In this document: positions 8,709 to 18,011 of the stretch, one piece after another
Layout of the letters: each line of letters starts with the position of its first letter
How positions within the stretch are numbered: the stretch's first letter is position 1
Source: SZAS-103 sp964640525
GTDB lineage: Bacteria > Pseudomonadota > Gammaproteobacteria > Xanthomonadales > Xanthomonadaceae
Assembly: GCA_964640525.1 (NCBI GenBank)
Contig: CAZXGS010000007.1
Span: 1 to 64,000 of the forward strand
DNA: 64,000 nt
Direction of reading: 5' to 3'
Program-made: the position numbers and the translations under genes
Notes under the pieces: generated by a model
What the model was told of the DNA's origin: nothing
The model's database searches: none
The model's input: the letters and a program-made list of their open reading frames with translations, nothing else

Positions 8709-11024
8709 ATGCGCAGCACCAGACGGTGGCGCATGCGCGTTGCAGCTAGTGTAAACCGAATGCAGGCGACGTATAACGGAAGGCCGCAGGCCCCCAGACC
8801 CGAAGCGTCCGTGAAAGTCGCCCACACTTCCGCCGCCGCAGCCCATCCCGCGATCGTGGTTGCGGAGCCTTCGCTGGCGGATTGGCTGCGCGCGCGGGCG
8901 GGCGAGCAAGCGCGGGGTGCGCTGGCGGTGCTCGATCCGGCCTTGCCGCTTCCCGCCTGCGCAGCCGATGCCCAGGCGTTGCGCGAGATGCTGGACTTGC
9001 TGGATCTGCTGCGCGCCGACGAGGAGGTGCTGCTGGCCGCGATCGTCCATGCGGCCCCCGGATGGGCTTCGCGCGTGGACGACCTGGAAGCCGCGGCGCG
9101 GGCGCGGGTGCAGGTGCTCGTCGAAGGGCAGTGCGCCGCAGGCCAGGTGTGGTCGCTGCACGCCGGGCGTGCCGCGAACGTGCGCGCCGAGGGCTTGCGT
9201 CGCCTGCTGCTGGCACTGGTCAAGGACCTGCGCGCGATCTTGATCCTGCTCGCGCGCCAACTCGTGCGCATGCGCCACGCGGGCGACTTGCCGGAGTCCG
9301 AGCGCGTCGCGCTGGCGCAGCTTGCCGCCGACATCCACGCGCCGCTGGCCAATCGGCTGGGCATCTGGCAACTCAAGTGGGAGCTGGAGGACCTCGCCTT
9401 CCGTTACCTGCATCCTGACACCTACAAGCGCATCGCCCGCCTGCTGGACGAAAAGCGCGTATCGCGCGAGCGTTACATCGAGAAGGTGAAAGCGCGCATC
9501 CGCCAGGCGCTGGCCGATGCGGGCATCCATGCCGAGGTCGCCGGGCGCCCGAAGCACATCTTCAGCATCTGGAAAAAGATGCAGCGCAAGAACGTGCCCT
9601 TCGGCGAGCTCTACGACGTGCGCGCGGTGCGCGTGCTGGTCAAGGACGTGGCCACCTGCTATGCCGCGCTGGGCGTGGTGCACCAGTTGTGGCCGCCGAT
9701 CCCCGCCGAGTTCGACGATTACATCGCCAACCCGAAGGGCAACAATTACCGTTCGCTGCATACCGCGGTGATCGGCCCGGAAGGTCGCGCGCTGGAAGTG
9801 CAGGTGCGCAGCCACGAGATGCACGCACACTCCGAACTGGGCGTGGCGGCGCACTGGCGCTACAAGGAGGGCCAGAACGGCATCGGCCGCGGCAGCCCGC
9901 AGGCCGATGCCGGCTTCGACCGCAAGATCGCCTGGATGCGGCAACTGCTCGACCGCACCGATGCCGAGGGCGGCGATGAGTCCTTGCTGGCCGGCCTGCG
10001 CGCGGACCTGGTCGAGGATCGCGTGTACCTGCTCACCCCGCGCGGGGAGGTGATCGACCTGCCGCGCGGCGGTACCGTGCTCGACTTCGCCTACCACGTC
10101 CACACCGAAGTCGGACACCGCTGCCGCGGTGCCAAGGTCAACGGCCGCATCGTGCCGCTGAACTTCCAGCCGACCACCGGCGATCGCGTCGAGATCCTCA
10201 CCGCCAAGACCGCCGAGCCGCGCCGCGACTGGTTGCTGGCCGGCAGCGGGTTCCTCGCCAGTGCGCGCTCGCGCGACAAGGTGCGCGGCTGGTTCCACAA
10301 GCAGGATCGCGCGCGCAACCTGCAGGCCGGGCGCGAGTTGCTGGAGAAGGAGCTCAAGCGGCTGGCGCTGCACCAGCACGACCTGGCGCCGGCGCTGGCG
10401 CGCTTTCATCTGACCAACATGGACGAACTGCACATTGCGGTGGCGCTGGGCGATGTGGGTCCGAGCCAGGTCGCGCGCGCGCTGCACGACCACGCACAGG
10501 CACTGCTGCGCAGCGAGGCAGAGAAGAAGGCGCAGGCGGTGCGCTCCGAGGCGAAGGCCCGGCCTGCAAGGCCCAGCGACCGCTTCGTGGTCGAGGGGGT
10601 GGGCAACCTGCTGACCCAGATCGCGCGCTGCTGCCAGCCGGTGGCCGGCGATGCGATCATCGGCTATCTCACGCGCGGTCGCGGGGTGAGCATCCATCGC
10701 CAGGGCTGCGCCGCGCTGCAGCGGCTGGTCGCCGGTCATGCCGAGCGCTTGCTGCCGGTGGAGTGGGGCCAGGGCGGACACGCCAGCTACAGCGTGGACG
10801 TGCAGGTGCGCGGCATCGACCGCAAGGGCCTGCTCAAGGACGTGGCCAACCTGATCGCCCAGCACGGCGTGCACGTGCTGGCCGTCAACAGCAGGCTGGA
10901 AGAGGCACGCGGGCTGGCCGACATCCGCTTCACCCTGAAGGTGCGCGATTTCGACCAACTCGGGCAACTGCTCGGGCGCCTGAACGCCGTGCCCGGCGTG
11001 GACGAGGCGCGACGCCTGGGGTGA
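8709..11024 (+). CDS. relA: GTP pyrophosphokinase RelA, (p)ppGpp synthetase
   Basis: Ribosome-associated alarmone synthetase that makes (p)ppGpp from GTP/GDP and ATP in the stringent response. Order of domains: a hydrolase-like N-terminal region without a recognisable HD pair, a synthetase domain (DVRAVRVLV, then EFDDYIANPKGNNYRSLHTA near residue 334), a TGS domain (VYLLTPRGEVIDLPRGGT), a helical/zinc-finger region (IARCCQPVAGD) and a C-terminal ACT domain. The EFDD signature is that of monofunctional RelA, where bifunctional Rel/SpoT enzymes have RFKD. Length 771 aa as given. ATG 8760 or GTG 8811 are alternative starts, because the first 34 residues look uncharacteristic. No spoT is in the window. 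Confidence 0.95.
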   Translation: MRSTRRWRMRVAASVNRMQATYNGRPQAPRPEASVKVAHTSAAAAHPAIVVAEPSLADWLRARAGEQARGALAVLDPALPLPACAADAQALREMLDLLDLLRADEEVLLAAIVHAAPGWASRVDDLEAAARARVQVLVEGQCAAGQVWSLHAGRAANVRAEGLRRLLLALVKDLRAILILLARQLVRMRHAGDLPESERVALAQLAADIHAPLANRLGIWQLKWELEDLAFRYLHPDTYKRIARLLDEKRVSRERYIEKVKARIRQALADAGIHAEVAGRPKHIFSIWKKMQRKNVPFGELYDVRAVRVLVKDVATCYAALGVVHQLWPPIPAEFDDYIANPKGNNYRSLHTAVIGPEGRALEVQVRSHEMHAHSELGVAAHWRYKEGQNGIGRGSPQADAGFDRKIAWMRQLLDRTDAEGGDESLLAGLRADLVEDRVYLLTPRGEVIDLPRGGTVLDFAYHVHTEVGHRCRGAKVNGRIVPLNFQPTTGDRVEILTAKTAEPRRDWLLAGSGFLASARSRDKVRGWFHKQDRARNLQAGRELLEKELKRLALHQHDLAPALARFHLTNMDELHIAVALGDVGPSQVARALHDHAQALLRSEAEKKAQAVRSEAKARPARPSDRFVVEGVGNLLTQIARCCQPVAGDAIIGYLTRGRGVSIHRQGCAALQRLVAGHAERLLPVEWGQGGHASYSVDVQVRGIDRKGLLKDVANLIAQHGVHVLAVNSRLEEARGLADIRFTLKVRDFDQLGQLLGRLNAVPGVDEARRLG

Positions 11025-11082
11025 CGCGGGCCGCACGGCCGCGCTGGTATCCTTGCGGCATGCTGCCGTCGCTGCGCGCGCC

Positions 11083-12669
11083 ATGACCGAACGCTTCGAA
11101 CCGAGTCTGGGCGAAGCGTCGGCGCTGCCCGGCGAAGCGGCGACCTCGCGTGCCGCAGCGGCCGTGGTCGGCAAACGCCAGCCGTTGGTCAGGCGATGGC
11201 GCTGGTGGGTCGCGGCCGCGCTGGTGGCCCTGACGCTGCTGGCCTTCGCGCTGTTGCACTGGCGCAATGCGATCGCGATCCGTCTGGTCACCCCGCCGCA
11301 GCAGAACCGGCTGATGCAACAGGCCGCCGTGGCACTGCACGCCGGCCGCCTGAGCTCGCCCGACGGCCGTGGTGCGCGCCAACTCTACGAAGCAGCGCTG
11401 GCGCGGGATCCCGACGACCTGTCCGCACGCGAGGGTCTGGTGCGGGTGGCCAACGCCGCCCTGGCCCAGGCGCAGGCCGCAATCGACGCGGACAAGCCGG
11501 ACCTGGCACGACGTGATCTGGATCTGGCGCGCGACCTGTCTGCCCCGGTGGCGGCCGTGGCCCGCGTGGAGGCCGACCTGCGCCGCAAGTCCGGCGGCGA
11601 GGCGGCGTTGGCGAATTTGCTGGGCAAGGCGGCGGCGGCTGCCAGCGACGGTCACCTGGACGATGGCCAGGGCAGTGCCTTGGCAATTTACCAGCAGGCG
11701 ATTGCGTTGGCGCCGGACAATGCGCTGGTCCTCGATCGCCGTGCGCGGCTGCTGTCGCGCATGCTCGCCGGCGAGGATGCCCTGCTCGCCAGCGGTGATC
11801 TGGAGGGTGCCGGCAAGCTGCTCGATCGCGTCGCCGCGGTCGATCCTGGCCACCTGGACTTGCCCAACGCGCGCACGAAGCTGGCGACCGCGACACAGCG
11901 GCGCCAGCGCGAACGCGATCGCCAGCTCGACCGCGCCGACGCCGACCTGCGTGCCGGAAGGATCGACGCCGCCGTGGCGAGCTGGCGCCAGGTGCTCGCC
12001 CAGGCTCCGGATGAACAGCGCGCCCACACCGGGCTGCGCGAGGCGGCCGATGCCTGGGTCGGCCAAGCCCGGCGTGACCTGGCGGGACTGCGATTGCCGC
12101 AGGCGCAGGCGATGCTCGACAAGGCGCGGGAGGCCGCACCCGACGACCCTGCCGTGCACGCACTGGCGCAGCGCTTGCAGCAGGTGCGCGTGCAACGCTC
12201 CGGGCTTTCGCGCGACCCGCATGCCAAGGCGCGCCTGGCGACGCTGGTGGCATCCGCTGATGCGGCGATGGCACGCGGCGACCTCGTCGAGCCACCCGGC
12301 GACAGCGCCTTCGACCTACTGCACCAGGCGGCGGCGATCGCGCCGACCGATCCGCGCGTGATCGCCGCCAACCGCCGCTTCGTGGCCACGGTGGCGGCGT
12401 GCATCCCGCGCGCGCTCACCGACAACCGGCTGGCACGCGCCAGTGACTGCTTCGATGCCTTGGCGGCCGTCCATCCCGGATATCCGACATTGCCGTCACT
12501 GCGCAGCGCGCTGGCCAAACGCTGGCTGGACTACGCCGACGAGCGGATCGGCGCCGGTGAGCTCGGCGTCGCCAGCCGCGCCGTCGATGCCGCGCATCGC
12601 CTGACGCCGGCCGATCCGGCGGTGGCGGCGATGGCGCAGCGAATCAGGATCGCGCGCGGCGGGAGATGA
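11083..12669 (+). CDS. membrane-anchored TPR-like repeat protein
   Basis: A protein of 528 aa from the ATG at 11083 (MTERFEPS); an ATG 30 bases upstream is possible. A short cytoplasmic N-terminus is followed by one transmembrane segment (WWVAAALVALTLLAFALLHW). After it comes a long alanine- and arginine-rich helical region with repeated units such as LYEAALARDPDD, YQQAIALAPDN and LAQAPDEQRAHTGL, which are TPR-like helical pairs. It is probably a periplasmic scaffold held to the inner membrane. It follows relA by 58 bases on the same strand. Partner and role are unknown. Confidence 0.75.
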   Translation: MTERFEPSLGEASALPGEAATSRAAAAVVGKRQPLVRRWRWWVAAALVALTLLAFALLHWRNAIAIRLVTPPQQNRLMQQAAVALHAGRLSSPDGRGARQLYEAALARDPDDLSAREGLVRVANAALAQAQAAIDADKPDLARRDLDLARDLSAPVAAVARVEADLRRKSGGEAALANLLGKAAAAASDGHLDDGQGSALAIYQQAIALAPDNALVLDRRARLLSRMLAGEDALLASGDLEGAGKLLDRVAAVDPGHLDLPNARTKLATATQRRQRERDRQLDRADADLRAGRIDAAVASWRQVLAQAPDEQRAHTGLREAADAWVGQARRDLAGLRLPQAQAMLDKAREAAPDDPAVHALAQRLQQVRVQRSGLSRDPHAKARLATLVASADAAMARGDLVEPPGDSAFDLLHQAAAIAPTDPRVIAANRRFVATVAACIPRALTDNRLARASDCFDALAAVHPGYPTLPSLRSALAKRWLDYADERIGAGELGVASRAVDAAHRLTPADPAVAAMAQRIRIARGGR

Positions 12670-12674
12670 GGAAG

Positions 12675-12774
12675 GTCTGAACAAGTGGATTCCGTTCGTG
12701 GTGAGCCTGTCGAACCATGAACGGAATCAATAATTGGCGGTCGTAACCCGGTACGGCTTTCGGCTTGTTCAGAC
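12675..12774. repeat. 100-bp element of nested inverted repeats
   Basis: An 11-bp perfect inverted repeat, GTCTGAACAAG (12675-12685) and its complement (12764-12774), encloses a second perfect 9-bp pair ATTCCGTTC/GAACGGAAT (12689-12697 and 12719-12727). The core contains GTTCGTGGTGAGCCTGTCGA, which is the same family as the repeats at 40959-41400. No coding potential. Probably a REP- or MITE-like element. Confidence 0.7.
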
Positions 12775-12843
12775 TTTTCCTGAGGCCGCAAGCCGATCCG
12801 GCGGCACGCTGGCCGGCGCGGCCGGAATCAAGGATAATTTCGC

Positions 12844-12877
12844 AAAGCCGGGGCTGGTCCTCCGGCTTTGTTTGTTT
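12844..12877 (+). terminator. probable Rho-independent terminator
   Basis: A perfect 8-bp stem, AAAGCCGG and CCGGCTTT, with a 10-base loop is followed by GTTTGTTTG. It lies 175 bases after the TPR gene and may end its transcript. The T run is interrupted, so strength is uncertain. Confidence 0.5.
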
Positions 12878-13043
12878 GTGGAGGTGGGGTGATGGGTCGG
12901 GCGGGGGAAGTGCGGGGCGCTGCGGTTCGTGTCGTCGGCCCCGCTGGCGTGCAAGGCATGCACGCGTCTGGCAGTTGCAGGCGCTTCGTTGCGCCACGGG
13001 ACGGCGCGCTCACGGCAACGCTGACGCGTCACGCCCTTGTGCC

Positions 13044-13132
13044 CGTCGTCCCGGCGCAAGCCGGGACCCATGGGCCCTTGAGCTTCCATCGACAATCGTC
13101 TGAATGGATCCCGGCTTGCGCCGGGATGACGG
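13044..13132. repeat. 89-bp palindromic intergenic repeat, copy 1 of 3
   Basis: Its ends, CGTCGTCCCGGCGCAAGCC and GGCTTGCGCCGGGATGACGG, are inverted copies, and each contains its own small palindrome. Related elements lie at 30414-30502 and 44713-44803. All are intergenic. Confidence 0.85.
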
Positions 13133-13166
13133 GGTAGGAGTTCGCTGCGCTATTGCTTCATTGAAT

Positions 13167-13245
13167 CGAATCGTCGCCCCTTGCGGGCCATCATCGGAGT
13201 TGAGGTCATGGGTCAGTCGGTAGTGGTGCTGGGTGCGCAGTGGGG
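13167..13245 (+). repeat. upstream direct copy of the purA leader and first codons (79 bp)
   Basis: The 79 bases here match 13359-13413 plus 13514-13537, that is, the purA leader, start codon and first 12-13 codons. In this copy the reading frame MGQSVVVLGAQWG ends at once in TGA (13246-13248). About 113 bp separates the two copies (13246-13358). That spacer holds an imperfect hairpin with GCATGCGTCC/GGACGCATGC arms and no gene. The result is a decoy start site upstream of purA, or an assembly product. Confidence 0.85.
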
Positions 13246-13399
13246 GTGAGTTTCCGCGCTTGCATGCGTCCGGTGGACGCATGCGCGGAAAGGAACGCCG
13301 CGTGCCGGACGCACGCGGCCGGGCTGCCTGGCGAGGCCAGGAAGGCCGAGCTTGGCAGCGAATCGTCGCCCCTTGCGGGCCATCATCGGAGTTGAGGTC

Positions 13400-14792
13400 A
13401 TGGGTCAGTCGGTNNNNNNNNNNNNNNNNNNNNNNNNNNNNNNNNNNNNNNNNNNNNNNNNNNNNNNNNNNNNNNNNNNNNNNNNNNNNNNNNNNNNNNN
13501 NNNNNNNNNNNNNAGTGGTGCTGGGTGCGCAGTGGGGCGACGAAGGCAAAGGCAAGATCGTCGACCTGCTGACCCAGGACATCGGCGCCGTCGTGCGCTT
13601 CCAGGGCGGGCACAACGCTGGTCACACGCTGGTGATCGGCGGCAAGAAGACGGTGTTGCACCTGATTCCATCCGGCATCCTGCGCGCCGATGCGCTATGC
13701 CTGATCGGCAACGGTGTGGTGTTGTCGCCGGCTGCGTTGCGCAAGGAGATCGAGGAGCTGGAGGCGACCGGCATCGACGTGCGCTCGCGACTGAAGATCA
13801 GCCCGGCCACGCCGTTGATCATGCCCTACCACATCGCCCTGGATCAGGCGCGCGAGAAGGCGGCGGGCAAGGGCGCGATCGGCACCACAGGGCGCGGCAT
13901 CGGCCCGGCTTACGAGGACAAGGTCGCCCGCCGCGGCGTGCGCCTGGCCGACCTGAGCTACCCCGCCGAATTGGCCGAAAAACTGCGCAGCGTGCTGGAC
14001 TACCACAACTTCGTGCTGACCAAATACCTCGGCGTGGATGCCGTGGATTTCCAGCGCACCCTCGACGAGGCGCTGGATTTCGGCCGTTACGTCGAGCCGA
14101 TGAAATCCGACGTCGCCGGCATCCTCCACGACCTGCGCAGGGCCGGCAAGCGCGTGCTCTACGAAGGCGCGCAGGGTTCCCTGCTGGACATCGACCACGG
14201 CACCTATCCCTACGTCACCTCGTCCAACACCACCGTTGGCGGTGCACTGGCGGGCGCGGGCGTGGGTGCGGACGCGATCGACTACGTGCTGGGCATCGCC
14301 AAGGCCTATGCCACCCGCGTCGGTGGCGGCCCGTTCCCGACCGAACTGGACGACGCGGTGGGCGAGGGCATCCGTGCGCGTGGTGCAGAGTTTGGCGCCA
14401 CCACCGGCCGGCCGCGGCGCTGCGGCTGGATGGACATCGTCGCGCTCAAGCGCGCGGTGGCGATCAACGGCATCTCCGGCCTGTGCATCACCAAGCTGGA
14501 CGTGCTCGATGGCATGGACAAGCTGAAGATCTGCATCGCCTACGAGTACCGCGGCAAGCGCACCGAGTACGCGCCGCTGGATGCGGCCGGCTGGGAAGAC
14601 TGCACGCCGGTGTACCTGGAGTTTCCTGGCTGGAGCGAGCGCACCCACGGCATCACCCGCTGGAACGACCTGCCGCCGGCCGCCCGCGCCTACCTGCGCG
14701 CGCTGGAAGAACTGGCCGGCTGCCCGTTGGCGATCGTCAGCACCGGCCCGGACCGCGACGCCAACATCGTGCTGCACGACCCGTTCGGGTGA
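13400..14792 (+). CDS. purA: adenylosuccinate synthetase PurA (interrupted by a scaffold gap)
   Basis: Joins IMP and aspartate at the expense of GTP to make adenylosuccinate, the first committed step to AMP. Family motifs are clear: GAQWGDEGKGK phosphate loop, GGHNAGHTLV, TTGRGIGPAYEDK, YEGAQG, and GATTGRPRRCGW with the catalytic and IMP-binding region. The ATG at 13400 is followed by 14 known bases, then 100 N, then the rest. Removing the N joins GGT and AGTGGTG seamlessly and gives 1293 bases, exactly 430 codons plus stop, the usual PurA length. The true gap is therefore probably zero, or a whole repeat unit. As written, the 100 N shift the frame. Confidence 0.95.
13414..13513. other. assembly gap of 100 N inside purA
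   Basis: Exactly 100 N, a placeholder size. The flanks continue perfectly into each other and the 79-bp direct repeat just upstream explains why the assembler broke here. Confidence 0.97.
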
Positions 14793-15465
14793 GGACGTCG
14801 CGGGCTGGCCGCACGCGGCTGCAACGCTGACAAGCCAGGGTCACCCGCGAGATCGGGATTTTCCGGGCACGGATTTCGGCAACGCCATGCGTTGCTCGAT
14901 GGGTCACAGATTCCTCGACAGCCGCATACGCCCCATATTCGCTTGCGGGCGTCGCGCGATGGCGGCACTCCTCAGTCCGCCTTGGCCATCCGCACCGTCA
15001 AGCCGATGTCCTTGTTCCGCGATACAAGAGCTGTCGCTCCTTCCGGAGCATCGGTGAAATGCGCAGTTGCGTCCGCCTGGACCGGGATTTTGGCGGGGAA
15101 ACACAGAAGTTCCTAACGATGTGTTGTGCGATGCGAGCCAGAGGTGCATGCAGATAAGCGCATGAAACATTTGCAAAAATGTTTATTCTACAGCGAAAGA
15201 TGGTGCGGCGCATCACAACATTAAAAAAATTTAATGACACTCGTGTAATTCTTCGTCCTAGCGTTGCCCAGCCGCCCGGAGTGTGACCTCCGTCACCCAT
15301 GCGGCAGGCCGGTTCGGGGCGATCCCCGGAACGACTCGACAAATCCATCCAGCCCCTGAGGTCGTGCTTCTTGCGCGGTCGACGGCGGCACTTTGCCTGC
15401 GAAAAGCTTGTGCGAACCCGCTGTCCACCTGAGCCAACTGCCACCCATCACGATCCGGGGATCCC
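14793..15465. other. 673-bp intergenic region between purA and the M4 protease gene
   Basis: No convincing gene. The middle part (about 15100-15260) is much richer in A and T than the rest of the window, with runs such as TTAAAAAAATTTAATGAC, and probably holds promoter or curved DNA for the protease gene. A CRP/Clp-like palindrome lies at 15282-15297. Confidence 0.6.
15282..15297. promoter_or_regulatory. possible CRP/Clp-type binding site upstream of the secreted protease
   Basis: TGTGACCTCCGTCACC fits TGTGA-N6-TCACA with one mismatch. It lies 169 bases before the protease start. In xanthomonads the CRP-like regulator Clp activates genes for secreted proteases, so the position makes sense, but the site is called by eye only. 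Confidence 0.5.
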
Positions 15466-17898
15466 ATGACCACCCAAACCACAACCGTTCCGGCGCTGCG
15501 CGCCCTGACCTTCGCCACCGGTGTCGCGCTGCTGGCTTGCGGCATGTCCGCAGGCGCGGCCACCCGCATCGAGCTGCACGATCAGAACGTGACCGCCCTC
15601 AACAAGGCCTACAAGGCCGCCACGGCAAAGATCGGTGCGGCGGCCACGCCGGCGCTGCGTCACGCCGAGGCGCTCGGGCTGGATGCGCAGTCCGCGCTGA
15701 AGGTGCTGACCTTCAATCAGGACCAGGACGGCACCAGGCATTATCGCTACCAGCAGACTTTCCGCGGCGTTCCGATCTGGGGCGAGCAGGTGATCGTGAC
15801 CGAAGGCCGCGATGGCAAGATCAAGAACCTGTTCGGTCGCTCGGTGGATCGCCTGGCCGCGGATCTGCCGCTGGGCCAGAAGCTGATCGGCAAGGCCAAC
15901 GCGCTGGCCGCGGCAAAGCATGCCGCACTCGGTAATGGCGTGTCGGCCTTGCATGTCCAGCACGAGCAGATCGAGCAGATGATTTACCTCGCCCGCGACG
16001 GCCGTGCGTCGATGACCTACGTGGTCAACTTCTTCGCCGACACGCCCAAGGGCGGCAAGCCGACGCGGCCGTTCGTGATCCTGGATGCGCGTACCGGCAA
16101 GGTGCTGGAGAAGTGGGATGGCCTGACCACGTCTTCGCAGATCGGCACCGGTCCGGGTGGCAACCAGAAGACCGGCCAGTACGAATGGGGTTCGGGCGGT
16201 CGCTACGGGTTCCTCGACGTGACCCAGAGCGGCACGACCTGCACCATGAACAACGCGAAGGTGAAAACCGTCAACCTCAATGGCGGCACCAGCAGCACGA
16301 CCGCGTTTGCGTACACCTGCCCGCGCAACACGGTCAAGACCATCAACGGCGGCTTCTCGCCGCTCAACGACGCGCATTACTTCGGCGGCATGATCACCGG
16401 CATGTATCCGGCCTACACCGGCTACGACGCGCTCAGCTTCCAGTTGGTCATGCGCACGCATTACAGCTCCAGCTACGAGAATGCGTTCTGGGACGGCTCG
16501 ACGATGAGCTTTGGTGACGGCGCCAGCACGTTCTACCCGCTGGTCAGCGTGGACGTGGCCGGTCACGAGGTATCCCATGGCTTCACCGAGCAGCACTCCA
16601 ACCTGACCTACTCGGGCATGTCCGGTGGCATGAACGAGGCGTTCTCGGACATGGGCGGCGAGGCGACCGAATACTTCTGGAAGGGCTCCAACGATTTCCT
16701 GGTCGGCGAGGAGATCTTCAAGGGCGCGTCCGGGCAGGCGCTGCGCTACATGTGCAACCCGACCCAGGACGGTGGCTCGATCGACAACGCGGCCGACTAC
16801 ACCAGCAGCCTGGACGTGCACTATTCCTCGGGCGTTTACAACAAGGCGTTCTGCACCCTGGCCAAGAAGAGCGGCTGGGACACCCCGAAGGCGTTCAAGG
16901 TGTTCGCCCGCGCCAACGCGCTGTACTGGACGGCCAGCAGCACCTTCAACGCGGGTGCCTGCGGCGTGGAAACCGCGGCCACCGATCTGGGCTTGACCAA
17001 GGCCGACGTCACGGCGGCGTTCACCGCGGTGGGCGTGAGCTGCACCGGCGGCGGTGGCGGCGGTGGCGGTGGCACCACCGGTGGCACGCTCAGCAATGGT
17101 GTGACGGTGACCGGCATCAACAACCCCGCCGGCAGTTCGGCCAACTACACGCTGGCAGTTCCCTCCGGCGCCAGTGGCCTCAAGTTCGTGATGTCCGGCG
17201 GCAGCGGCGATGCGGACATGTACGTCAAGTTCGGCTCGGCGCCGACCGATTCTTCCTATGACTGCCGTCCGTATGTTTCCGGCAACGCCGAGACTTGCAA
17301 CATCGCCACCGCGCAGGCCGGAACCTACTACGTGCGCGTGAAGGCCTATTCGGACTACTCGGGGGTCTCGCTGACCGGTAGCTATACCACCGGCGGCGGC
17401 GGTGGTGGCGGTGGCGGTGGCGGCGATCCCAGCCAGATCGTGGCCAACTCCAGCTTCGAGTCCACCGGTTCGTGGACGGGTTCCTCGGGCGTGATCTGCG
17501 CCACCGGCTGTTCCGGCCAGAGTGCGCATACCGGTACCGGCTTCGCGTGGCTGGACGGTTACGGCAGCTCCCACACCGACACCTTGTCGCAGGCCGTCAC
17601 GGTGCCCTCGGGGAAGACCTCCGGCACGCTGACGTTCTACCTGCATGTGGCAACCAACGAAACCACCACGACCTCAAAGTACGACAAGCTGTACGTCCGG
17701 CTCTACAGCGGCAGTACCTTGCTCAAGACCCTGGGCACCTACTCCAACCTCAACAAGAACAGCGGTTACGGCAAGCACAGTTACAACGTCAGCTCGTACT
17801 TGAGCAAACCGAACCTGACGGTGAAGTTCACCGGTACCGAGGACAGCTCGCAGGCGACCTCGTTCGTGATCGACGACGTGACCCTGACGGTGAACTGA
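15466..17898 (+). CDS. secreted M4-family (thermolysin-like) metalloprotease with PPC and C-terminal domains
   Basis: An extracellular zinc endopeptidase of 810 aa. Order: signal peptide (ends near GMSAGAAT), an FTP/PepSY-type propeptide, the M4 catalytic domain with HEVSHGFTEQH near residue 367 and the third zinc ligand in MNEAFSD (HEXXH, 19 residues, E), a Gly-rich linker, a pre-peptidase C-terminal (PPC) beta domain (ANYTLAVPSGASGLKFVMSG to GTYYVRVKAYSDYSG), a second Gly-rich linker, and a final jelly-roll-like domain (QIVANSSFESTGSW to FVIDDVTLTVN). The PPC domain is usually cleaved after export. Secretion by a type II system is expected but no such genes are in the window. It stands alone, with its own terminator and a possible Clp site upstream. 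Confidence 0.95.
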   Translation: MTTQTTTVPALRALTFATGVALLACGMSAGAATRIELHDQNVTALNKAYKAATAKIGAAATPALRHAEALGLDAQSALKVLTFNQDQDGTRHYRYQQTFRGVPIWGEQVIVTEGRDGKIKNLFGRSVDRLAADLPLGQKLIGKANALAAAKHAALGNGVSALHVQHEQIEQMIYLARDGRASMTYVVNFFADTPKGGKPTRPFVILDARTGKVLEKWDGLTTSSQIGTGPGGNQKTGQYEWGSGGRYGFLDVTQSGTTCTMNNAKVKTVNLNGGTSSTTAFAYTCPRNTVKTINGGFSPLNDAHYFGGMITGMYPAYTGYDALSFQLVMRTHYSSSYENAFWDGSTMSFGDGASTFYPLVSVDVAGHEVSHGFTEQHSNLTYSGMSGGMNEAFSDMGGEATEYFWKGSNDFLVGEEIFKGASGQALRYMCNPTQDGGSIDNAADYTSSLDVHYSSGVYNKAFCTLAKKSGWDTPKAFKVFARANALYWTASSTFNAGACGVETAATDLGLTKADVTAAFTAVGVSCTGGGGGGGGGTTGGTLSNGVTVTGINNPAGSSANYTLAVPSGASGLKFVMSGGSGDADMYVKFGSAPTDSSYDCRPYVSGNAETCNIATAQAGTYYVRVKAYSDYSGVSLTGSYTTGGGGGGGGGGGDPSQIVANSSFESTGSWTGSSGVICATGCSGQSAHTGTGFAWLDGYGSSHTDTLSQAVTVPSGKTSGTLTFYLHVATNETTTTSKYDKLYVRLYSGSTLLKTLGTYSNLNKNSGYGKHSYNVSSYLSKPNLTVKFTGTEDSSQATSFVIDDVTLTVN

Positions 17899-17922
17899 TC
17901 TGCCTTCTCAGCGGTTGCCTTC

Positions 17923-17952
17923 AGACCCCGGCCATGTGCCGGGGTCTTTTTT
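17923..17952 (+). terminator. Rho-independent terminator of the M4 protease gene
   Basis: AGACCCCGGC-CATGT-GCCGGGGTCT followed by a T run, starting 25 bases after the stop codon. A short tandem of GTGCGCCCCTTT follows at about 17958-17985. Confidence 0.9.
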
Positions 17953-18011
17953 CAAGGTGCGCCCCTTTGTGCGCCCCTTTGTGCGTGAAACGGTACGCGC
18001 GATCTCGCCCT

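Noticed and set aside
12765..13137. Short open frames in the purA upstream region
   Set aside because: They lie in palindromic repeats and a hairpin and show no ribosome site or protein pattern.
15448..17646. A 732-codon minus-strand frame opposite the M4 protease
   Set aside because: The plus strand carries a complete protease with catalytic motifs.
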